A DNA stretch of 11,142 nt from Thermoproteota archaeon (GTDB taxonomy: Archaea > Thermoproteota > Methanomethylicia > Methanomethylicales > B66-G16): NCBI GenBank assembly GCA_003649085.1, contig QMQV01000047.1:1-11142 (forward strand). Reading direction: 5' to 3'. Below, piece by piece: positions 6,619-11,142 of this stretch (within the stretch, counting starts at the first letter, position 1; each line of letters begins with the position of its first letter). Made by a program: the position numbers and the translations under genes. Under the pieces are notes generated by a model. That model was not told the DNA's origin and made no database searches. It saw only the letters and a list, made by a program, of their open reading frames with translations.

Positions 6619-7865
6619 TTCAGCCTCCTAGGATCAGTTATTTCCCCCTTTAAAGCTGTTGCAGCAGCTACAGCCGGCGAAGCTAGGTATATCTCAGCAT
6701 CTGATGTGCCCATTCTACCCTTAAAGTTCCTATTGGTCGTTGATAAAACCTTATCGCCAGGTGATGGTATGCCTAAATGTCCACCAGCGCATGGACCACA
6801 TCCAGGAGGAGCTATTACGCAGCCAGCTTCTACGAGCATTTCAATGAGGCCTATCCTCAAGGCTTTTAGGTAAACTTCTCTTGAAGCAGGTATTACTATC
6901 GTCCTAACCTTGACTTTCTCTCCTCTCAAAATCCTAGCTACAACTTCCAAGTCCTCTACTCTACCGTTAGTACAAGAACCTATGAAAACTTGGTTTATTG
7001 GTGTGCCTTCAACTTCCCTCACTGACTTGACGTTATCAACAGAGTGAGGAAGCGCTACTTGCGGGTCTAAGGAGGATACGTCTACGTGAAGTTCGTCAGC
7101 ATAGTGTGCATCGTTGTCCCCTTCAAATGCCTTAACATCAACATCGCTCGGTATTCTCCCCCTTAGGAAAGCCATGGTCTTCTCATCTGGTGCAATCAAT
7201 CCTGTTTTTGCGCCCATCTCGACAGCCATGTTAGTTAACACCATGCGTCCATCGATCGACAGCTGTTTGACAGCCTCCCCAACATATTCAACAGCCATGT
7301 ATGTTGCTCCATCAGCTCCAATTTCCCCTATTACGTGTAGGACTACGTCCTTTGAAGAGACGTATTCTGGATAGCTTCCTTCAACCTTTATCTTCAAGCT
7401 TTCAGGCACCTTAAACCAAAGCTTTCCTGATGCGAAAACAGCAGCCATCTCCGTTGATCCTATGCCGGTCGCAAATGCTCCGAAAGCACCATAGGTGCAC
7501 GTGTGCGAATCTGCACCAACGATTATTGCTCCAGGCCAAACGTAGCCTCTTTCAGGCATCACTTGATGACATATACCCTCGTTTTCAAGCAAGATTAGAC
7601 CATGTTTTTTAGCGAAGTCTCTCATCATCTTGTGAAGCGAGGATGAACCTTCATTTGGACTTGGGGTAACGTGGTCTATAACCAATACAGCTCTAGAAGG
7701 ATTCCATACTCTCTTAGCTCCCATGGATTCAAAGCTCTTAATCATTAATGGAGCAGTCCCGTCGTGAGCCATTGCCGCGTCAATTGGCACAGCTATTATA
7801 TCACCTGGGGATACCGACTTCCCCGCCTTAGCTGACAATATCTTCTCAGCAAGCGTCATGCCCAT
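6615..7865 (-). CDS. leuC: 3-isopropylmalate dehydratase / homoaconitase large subunit
   Basis: Catalytic subunit carrying a [4Fe-4S] cluster. From ATG 7865 it has 416 residues, the usual archaeal size. It shows MTLAEKIL (3-10), AHDGTAP (33-39), the aconitase segments IDHVTPSPN (63-71) and [20 protein letters not shown] (117-136), and the three cluster cysteines: Cys298 in FIGSCTNGR, and Cys356 and Cys359 in [13 protein letters not shown]. The final [23 protein letters not shown] is the family's C-terminal signature. Three starts are possible: GTG 7874, ATG 7865 and ATG 7859. ATG 7865 is preferred because AGGGTG (7872-7877) lies 6 nt upstream. It forms one transcription unit with leuD and is divergent from an Lrp-type regulator. 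Whether it serves leucine, lysine (aminoadipate) or another chain elongation is not decided; no leuA, leuB or lysW is in view. Confidence 0.95.
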   Translation of the reverse strand: MGMTLAEKILSAKAGKSVSPGDIIAVPIDAAMAHDGTAPLMIKSFESMGAKRVWNPSRAVLVIDHVTPSPNEGSSSLHKMMRDFAKKHGLILLENEGICHQVMPERGYVWPGAIIVGADSHTCTYGAFGAFATGIGSTEMAAVFASGKLWFKVPESLKIKVEGSYPEYVSSKDVVLHVIGEIGADGATYMAVEYVGEAVKQLSIDGRMVLTNMAVEMGAKTGLIAPDEKTMAFLRGRIPSDVDVKAFEGDNDAHYADELHVDVSSLDPQVALPHSVDNVKSVREVEGTPINQVFIGSCTNGRVEDLEVVARILRGEKVKVRTIVIPASREVYLKALRIGLIEMLVEAGCVIAPPGCGPCAGGHLGIPSPGDKVLSTTNRNFKGRMGTSDAEIYLASPAVAAATALKGEITDPRRLK

Positions 7866-7871
7866 AGAGGA

Positions 7872-7877
7872 CACCCT
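7872..7877 (-). promoter_or_regulatory. Shine-Dalgarno of leuC
   Basis: AGGGTG on the minus strand, 6 nt before ATG 7865. It overlaps the alternative GTG at 7874, which makes that upstream start unlikely. Confidence 0.5.
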
Positions 7878-7881
7878 ATTG

Positions 7882-7891
7882 TAAACGTTTA
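7882..7891. promoter_or_regulatory. Palindrome at the predicted leuC transcription start, possible operator
   Basis: TAAACGTTTA is a perfect 10-bp palindrome. It lies where the leuC transcript should begin (about 7886), in the divergent region shared with an Lrp/AsnC regulator gene. Lrp-family proteins bind short AT-rich palindromes, so it is a plausible site for that regulator; this is inference. Confidence 0.35.
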
Positions 7892-7908
7892 GGATTTCAA
7901 AGTTAGGG

Positions 7909-7916
7909 TATATAAG
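7909..7916 (-). promoter_or_regulatory. Putative TATA box of leuCD
   Basis: CTTATATA on the minus strand, about 45 nt before ATG 7865, giving a predicted start near 7886 and a leader of about 20 nt that holds the AGGGTG site. Being nearly symmetrical (TATATAAG on plus), it might also serve the divergent gene. Confidence 0.5.
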
Positions 7917-7946
7917 TCATTTTGAAGATCAAAACGCTGATAAAGG

Positions 7947-7954
7947 ATTTATAG
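7947..7954 (+). promoter_or_regulatory. Putative TATA box of the Lrp/AsnC gene
   Basis: ATTTATAG with TTTATA at 7948-7953. The usual spacing places the transcript start near 7977, downstream of the ATG at 7955 and just before the ATG at 7991. It therefore argues for the shorter protein. Confidence 0.5.
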
Positions 7955-7990
7955 ATGGAAAGCGAGACAGCTTCAAGGTGTAAAATCTTG

Positions 7991-8452
7991 ATGAGTGAAA
8001 AAACTGAAAAACTTGATGAGCTGGACTTAAAAATTCTGCGAATACTACAAGAAGATGCTAGAGTTAGCTATAGAGAGATAGCTAAGAAGCTTAACGTGTC
8101 CGTAGGCACTGTGCATAATAGGGTGAAGAAAATGGAAAGTGAAGGTTACATTAAAGGTTACTCAGCTATACTCAGCCCATATAAGCTCGGCTTTGACGTA
8201 ACCGCAGTCATATTAATGCAAGTTGAGGGACCACACATTGTTGAAATCGAGCAGGAGTTAGCTAAGTACAAGGAAGTTGGCTGTATTTATGATATAACCG
8301 GTGAATTCGACGTTATGGTGATAACGCGCTTTAGAAGTAGGGAAGACCTCAATAGGTTTATCAAAAACTTGTTGAAGAAGCCTCATATCAAGCGGAGTGT
8401 CACGAGCATTGCCTTAAACATCGTTAAAGAAGATCATAGGCTTAACATATGA
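7991..8452 (+). CDS. Lrp/AsnC family transcriptional regulator
   Basis: A DNA-binding regulator of about 153 residues that normally forms octamers or dimers and responds to an amino acid. The N-terminal HTH begins LDELDLKILRILQEDAR (8-24) with recognition helix SVGTVHNRVKKME (37-49); the C-terminal RAM effector domain (about 63-148) includes ITGEFDVMV (102-110), the usual GxxD ligand-site motif. The frame is open from ATG 7955 (165 residues), but that adds a Lys/Ser-rich stretch not usual in the family. The TATA-like box at 7947-7954 would place the transcript start after 7955, and AAGGTG (7975-7980) lies 10 nt before ATG 7991 (7 nt before TTG 7988). The longer form stays possible through AAGGA at 7943-7947. 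Head-to-head with leuC, it may control leuCD and itself. Effector unknown. Confidence 0.9.
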   Translation: MSEKTEKLDELDLKILRILQEDARVSYREIAKKLNVSVGTVHNRVKKMESEGYIKGYSAILSPYKLGFDVTAVILMQVEGPHIVEIEQELAKYKEVGCIYDITGEFDVMVITRFRSREDLNRFIKNLLKKPHIKRSVTSIALNIVKEDHRLNI

Positions 8453-8464
8453 TATGGCGAAAGC

Positions 8465-8914
8465 TTAAGATACAAATTTCCTTAACATATCGCAGACTAC
8501 GTGTGTAAACTCCCTATTTATAGCGTTTAGCGCTTTTTGATTGCTAACCAAGTTTACTATTAAGAACCTAGGCGATGAAAAGCTTACGTCAACTGACGAC
8601 CCTAAAGCATCTCTTAATACGCCGATAAACGCGTTGACAAGCTCGTCTGCAAATGTTGTTTTACGCTTCCTATATTCATATAGAAACTTGTCAGCTAACT
8701 CAGCGTTTACCGTGCTCATTGAGTTAATAGCAGATGCGCATAGCCTCCATACGCTATTTTCCACCGACCATAGGTCTATCGAAACTGGTCTTGGAGGACT
8801 TGTCTTAAGCGACTCGAAGAATAGATTTGATATCTTCTCTGAGGTGTCTAGGAGTATTTTCTCAACTTCTACATGCGTGAAAACTTCTCGATTGCCATGC
8901 CTTGTAGGCCGCAA
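8465..8914 (-). CDS. Unrecognised protein of 149 residues
   Basis: I do not recognise this family. The product is soluble-looking and mixed alpha/beta: an N-terminal helical region (about 14-40, EVEKILLDTSEKISNLFFESL), a middle helical part (48-105, rich in Trp, Ala, Leu, with EYRKRKTTFADELVNAF), a short strand FLIVNLVS (about 117-124) and a final helix ending CDMLRKFVS. Two Cys are present (about 59 and 142) but no metal motif, signal peptide or membrane span. The start is TTG at 8914, backed by GAGGT (8923-8927) 8 nt upstream. The gene ends 12 bp from the end of the convergent Lrp gene and is divergent from the winged-helix gene. It is preferred over the opposite-strand frame at 8541-8957, whose product is Ser/Thr-rich and lacks a ribosome binding site. 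Confidence 0.65.
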   Translation of the reverse strand: MRPTRHGNREVFTHVEVEKILLDTSEKISNLFFESLKTSPPRPVSIDLWSVENSVWRLCASAINSMSTVNAELADKFLYEYRKRKTTFADELVNAFIGVLRDALGSSVDVSFSSPRFLIVNLVSNQKALNAINREFTHVVCDMLRKFVS

Positions 8915-8922
8915 TATTAAGT

Positions 8923-8927
8923 ACCTC
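8923..8927 (-). promoter_or_regulatory. Shine-Dalgarno deciding the TTG start at 8914
   Basis: GAGGT on the minus strand, 8 nt before TTG 8914. It is the main evidence that this strand, not the overlapping plus-strand frame, is coding. Confidence 0.55.
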
Positions 8928-8968
8928 TGCAGTAACTCTGTGTATTCCTGTGTTTGAAAAACTTTTTG

Positions 8969-8981
8969 ATTAATTACATAT
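8969..8981. promoter_or_regulatory. Candidate overlapping divergent TATA elements
   Basis: TAATTAAT on the minus strand (8969-8976) would start the 149-residue gene near 8946, leaving a leader that includes GAGGT. TTACATAT on the plus strand (8974-8981) would start the winged-helix gene close to its TTG at 9010. A second plus-strand AT-rich element, TATTTAA (8994-9000), would start transcription inside that frame, near 9023. Weak matches, spacing only. Confidence 0.3.
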
Positions 8982-9009
8982 GGTGTGGTAGAGTATTTAA
9001 TTTCTCACC

Positions 9010-9492
9010 TTGAAGATTTGGGAAGGCTTTAATGCTGGAGAGCATCTTAAGAGTAGGCGGTCACTTGACACTACGTGGTGTCTACCCTTGCCTAGAAGAG
9101 CTAGGAAAAGTAGGAAAAGAGGGCATATGTACTTCTCAGCCCTCGACGTTTCTGCTAACATGCCCTTAAAGGAGATTTTAAACATCGTTTTCACCGATGC
9201 AGAATCATATAAGGAAATTGCTGGCATAATCTTAGAGTATATTAAGAGAAAGTCTGAACGAGAAGAAAGAGGGCAACCTGGCTGGGTTACCGCTCGTGAG
9301 CTATCAAATTACATTGATGAACGCTTAACGAGGCGTAGGAGAAGTGCTGCTTATAAGGTGTTGTCTGAATATTTAATTCCCATGGGGTTCATAGAGTACA
9401 GCTATAGCGACCAAAAATACATGTTAAGTAGGGAGTTTGCGGCTGCTTTAAGAAGGCTTGGAGAAGCCTACGTGAGGTGGTTAACTAGCTGA
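9010..9492 (+). CDS. Small winged-helix-like protein with basic N-terminus
   Basis: Not assigned to a named family. The C-terminal half looks like a winged helix: WVTARELSNYIDERL (94-108), a basic turn TRRRRSAAYKVLSEYLIPMGF (109-129) as recognition helix, and a wing-like strand pair IEYSYSDQKYMLS (130-142), then a helix to the end. Residues 14-40 are strongly basic (RRARKSRKRGH at 29-39), suited to nucleic-acid contact. No metal site or membrane segment. TTG 9010 is the first start after an in-frame TAA (8998-9000) but has no Shine-Dalgarno; ATG 9127 would give a 121-residue protein keeping the whole winged helix and dropping the basic arm. A near-palindrome at 9067-9082 lies in the disputed part. 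The last 12 nt overlap the end of the beta-CASP gene on the other strand. A transcription factor is the best guess. Confidence 0.6.
   Translation: MKIWEGFNAGEHLKSRRSLDTTWCLPLPRRARKSRKRGHMYFSALDVSANMPLKEILNIVFTDAESYKEIAGIILEYIKRKSEREERGQPGWVTARELSNYIDERLTRRRRSAAYKVLSEYLIPMGFIEYSYSDQKYMLSREFAAALRRLGEAYVRWLTS
9067..9082. repeat. 16-bp near-palindrome within or before the winged-helix gene
   Basis: GACACTACGTGGTGTC is symmetrical about its centre except for one position (GACACTAC against GTGGTGTC). It lies in the first third of the open frame. If the protein starts at ATG 9127 it would be upstream sequence and could be an operator for autoregulation; if not, it is probably a chance feature of coding sequence. 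Confidence 0.3.
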
Positions 9493-11010
9493 AACTTTAG
9501 GTTTTGAAGCTAAGATTAACGACCTCAGCTCAATCGGCCTTAAGAACCGCTGTTTATTAAAGTGCTTGACGAGGACCTTCCTATATCTTGGGAGTATTAA
9601 GCGAGTTGTGTCTGTTAACGGTACTTCTACGAATAGCTTTTCTTCAACAAGCTTTCGCCTAGTTTTAAACCTTAGCGATACACCGTTCGACGGCATATAG
9701 ATGCTTGAGGCATGCTGTTCAACAGACTTTGCTAAAGACTCTATCGAGCTTGATGAGCCATGTACAAGTATGAGAGTCTCAGGCTTCATTTGAGCTATGA
9801 AATTGCAAAGCTCGCTGTGCATCGCGTGAGCTGATATTTCAAAGTGTCGCACTTTAGCCTTTACCTGCACGTTCACCTTCCTACCTGAGATCATATCCCT
9901 AACGGTAAAAGCTCTTTCACCTTTAAGTAGCTTATCAGCTAGCGTTCCCTCAGCCATATGCCCACATAAAGCTATCATATTATTCTCAGCTGAGGCGAGC
10001 TTTGAGAAGTACCATAAGCTCCAGCCTCCTCTTAACATGCCTGAAGGAGCTATAATGACGCATGGGCTATCAGAGCTTACGATTTCTTTGCGCTGCCTCA
10101 TGGTCTTAGGGAAGTTTACGGCGTCTAGCTCAAATGGCTCTGAGCCACTGAATAGGTAGGCTTTCTTAATGCTCTCATCCATGTATACTATGAACTGATT
10201 ATATATCTTCAAAGCATCGACAGCCATCCCCTCAACGTATATTGGGTAGCTACTTAGCAGCCTTTTCTTATCCTTGAATATCTTCAAGACCTCTTGTGCT
10301 CTACCAACTGAGAAAGCGGGTATCAGCACCTTGCCTCCTGACTCTAAAACTTCCTTAACTGAGTACACAAACTCCTTCTCCACGTCGGGTCTAGATTTCC
10401 TATCCACGCCTCCATAGGTAGCTTCACAAATCAAGTAGTCTGGATATGCTATATCAGACGTCTTCCATAACCTCAAGTGGTTGGAGGATGTCCCCAAGTC
10501 CCCTGTATAGACTAGTCTAAAGCTTGGTGTCTTAACCTCAATCATAGCTGAACCTAAGATGTGCCCCGCATTATGAAAGTCTACTTTAACTCCATTTAAG
10601 CTGAATTCCTCATGATATGTCTTAGCAACACAATGTTCTGCTAACAGTTTCTGCATATCTCTTAAGCTCCACAATTTTGAGACGCCCTTCCACTCCCTCT
10701 CCATTAAGCTATGCTCATCTCTCCATAGTAGATGCGCTAAGGCCATGGTAGGCAACGTCATGTAGACCTTCCCCCTAAAGCCTCTAGATAACGCTGTAGG
10801 TGTAGCAGCGCTATGGTCTAGATGTGCATGTGTAAGAATGATGGCATCTAACTTCGACATGTCTATTAAGCTAAACTTCGGCAATGAGCTTTTACCTACT
10901 ACGCCGGGGTTAATTCCGCAGTCTAAGAGTAAGCGGCTATTCCCAGCCTTAAGGTATATGCAGGCCCTTCCAAACTCTTGACCAGAGCCTAGGATTTTTA
11001 TAGTGAGCAT
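9481..11010 (-). CDS. Beta-CASP metallo-beta-lactamase RNase, aCPSF2-like
   Basis: A zinc-dependent ribonuclease of the CPSF73/RNase J superfamily acting in RNA 3'-end processing or decay. The 509-residue product begins with the metallo-beta-lactamase fold: LGSGQEFGRACIYL (7-20), LLLDCGINPG (27-36), metal motif HAHLDH (61-66), His150 in NAGHILGSA and Asp171 in YTGDLG. The beta-CASP part has motif A Glu196 in CEATYGG, IPAFSVGRAQE (230-240), APSGMLRGG (321-329), GHMAEGTLADKLLKG (350-364), motif B His395 in ISAHAMHSEL and motif C His417 in LVHGSSS. No N-terminal KH domains precede the fold, which separates it from aCPSF1. About 60 residues after 450 form a basic tail (TRRKLVEEK, LPRYRKVLVKHFNKQRFLR) not expected in short aCPSF2 proteins. 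ATG 11010 has GAGGT (11020-11024) 9 nt upstream. Confidence 0.93.
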   Translation of the reverse strand: MLTIKILGSGQEFGRACIYLKAGNSRLLLDCGINPGVVGKSSLPKFSLIDMSKLDAIILTHAHLDHSAATPTALSRGFRGKVYMTLPTMALAHLLWRDEHSLMEREWKGVSKLWSLRDMQKLLAEHCVAKTYHEEFSLNGVKVDFHNAGHILGSAMIEVKTPSFRLVYTGDLGTSSNHLRLWKTSDIAYPDYLICEATYGGVDRKSRPDVEKEFVYSVKEVLESGGKVLIPAFSVGRAQEVLKIFKDKKRLLSSYPIYVEGMAVDALKIYNQFIVYMDESIKKAYLFSGSEPFELDAVNFPKTMRQRKEIVSSDSPCVIIAPSGMLRGGWSLWYFSKLASAENNMIALCGHMAEGTLADKLLKGERAFTVRDMISGRKVNVQVKAKVRHFEISAHAMHSELCNFIAQMKPETLILVHGSSSSIESLAKSVEQHASSIYMPSNGVSLRFKTRRKLVEEKLFVEVPLTDTTRLILPRYRKVLVKHFNKQRFLRPIELRSLILASKPKVSAS

Positions 11011-11019
11011 TAAGGTGAA

Positions 11020-11024
11020 ACCTC
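11020..11024 (-). promoter_or_regulatory. Shine-Dalgarno of the beta-CASP RNase gene
   Basis: GAGGT on the minus strand, 9 nt before ATG 11010, and just after the predicted transcript start near 11025. Confidence 0.45.
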
Positions 11025-11032
11025 TTTAAAAG
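11024..11032 (+). promoter_or_regulatory. Putative TATA box of the HAD phosphatase gene
   Basis: CTTTAAAAG on the plus strand. A start about 26 nt on (near 11054) would leave a leader of about 15 nt before ATG 11069. Confidence 0.4.
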
Positions 11033-11045
11033 CTTCTTAAGCAAT

Positions 11046-11057
11046 AGCTTATAAGCT
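11046..11057. promoter_or_regulatory. Perfect palindrome containing the TATA box of the beta-CASP gene
   Basis: AGCTTATAAGCT is a perfect 12-bp palindrome in the 58-bp divergent gap. Its core CTTATAAG is well placed as TATA element for the minus-strand RNase gene (predicted start about 11025), but is too close to ATG 11069 to serve the plus-strand gene with standard spacing. Confidence 0.45.
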
Positions 11058-11068
11058 GTGAGCTTGCG

Positions 11069-11142
11069 ATGAGCTATGAGTTCAAAGCTGTCGCTGTAGA
11101 CATTGATGGTACAATAGCTGGTTTAGACTGGAGAATTAGCTG
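11069..11142 (+). CDS. HAD superfamily phosphatase, N-terminus only (phosphoglycolate phosphatase-like)
   Basis: Only 24 codons are in view; the gene runs off the right edge. The start MSYEFKAVAVDIDGTIAG has HAD motif I, DIDGT, with the nucleophile Asp11 and general acid Asp13, immediately followed by a segment (LDWRIS) that matches the start of archaeal Cof/HAD-IIB-type enzymes such as phosphoglycolate phosphatase. The same subfamily also contains sucrose- and trehalose-phosphate phosphatases, so the substrate cannot be set from this fragment. ATG 11069 was chosen as it leads straight into motif I; GTGAG a few nt upstream is a weak ribosome binding site. Divergent from the beta-CASP RNase. 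Confidence 0.8.
   Translation, partial: MSYEFKAVAVDIDGTIAGLDWRIS

Noticed and set aside
6615..7865. Aconitase (citrate cycle) instead of LeuC
   Set aside because: Size, the separate small subunit with ATGA overlap and the motif spacing fit the split isopropylmalate/homoaconitate type rather than the single-chain aconitase.
8441..8490. Direct repeat CTTAACATAT at 8441-8450 and 8481-8490
   Set aside because: Each copy lies in the end of a different coding sequence on opposite strands; 10 bp of an AT-rich, locally common motif is easily chance.
8541..8957. 138-codon open frame on the plus strand
   Set aside because: Ser/Thr-rich translation without recognisable secondary-structure pattern and no ribosome binding site; the minus-strand frame at 8465-8914 has GAGGT 8 nt before its start and a more natural composition.
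8997..9227. 76-codon minus-strand frame with an apolar stretch (LFLLFLALLG)
   Set aside because: It looks like a membrane segment but is the reverse complement of the Lys/Arg-rich codons of the winged-helix frame; no ribosome binding site.
1..11142. Mobile element, CRISPR array, toxin-antitoxin or defence system
   Set aside because: No transposase, integrase, regularly spaced repeats or recognisable toxin/antitoxin pair was found; the Lrp and winged-helix genes have no toxin-like neighbour in the same operon.

Overview
The window reads as a compact piece of an archaeal chromosome, most likely from a thermophilic member of the TACK group; the exact lineage cannot be fixed from 11 kb. The archaeal calls are a RadA recombinase, a TreT trehalose synthase very like the Thermococcales enzyme, LeuC/LeuD in the split archaeal form, a single-HTH Lrp/AsnC regulator, an aCPSF2-type beta-CASP nuclease, TATA/BRE-like boxes about 25-30 nt before start codons, and several TTG/GTG starts. 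Genes are closely packed, the longest gap is about 215 bp, and no tRNA, rRNA, CRISPR array or insertion sequence was seen.

Layout. (1) 1-1230, minus: homoserine dehydrogenase followed by aspartate-semialdehyde dehydrogenase (cut by the left edge), overlapping by 14 nt; this is the aspartate-to-homoserine branch for Thr/Met. (2) 1446-2399, plus: radA, divergent from the first pair. (3) 2523-7865, minus: a long same-strand run, leuC-leuD (ATGA overlap), a TreT-like/GT4 glycosyltransferase, a four-CBS protein and treT. The last two are tightly coupled (2 nt apart) and suggest nucleotide-controlled trehalose synthesis. (4) 7991-8452, plus: an Lrp/AsnC regulator divergent from leuC, so a good candidate for its regulator. 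(5) 8465-9492: an unrecognised 149-residue protein (minus) divergent from a small basic winged-helix-like protein (plus). (6) 9481-11010, minus: an aCPSF2-like beta-CASP RNase with a basic C-terminal tail, overlapping the preceding gene tail to tail, and (7) from 11069, plus: the first 24 codons of a HAD phosphatase, cut by the right edge.

Most of the window is well-understood core metabolism. The parts worth a second look are the CBS-treT pair with its second glycosyltransferase, the unusual specificity loop of LeuD, the palindromes lying on predicted promoters, and the two unassigned proteins at 8465-9492. I did not find convincing evidence of a wholly new multi-gene system.
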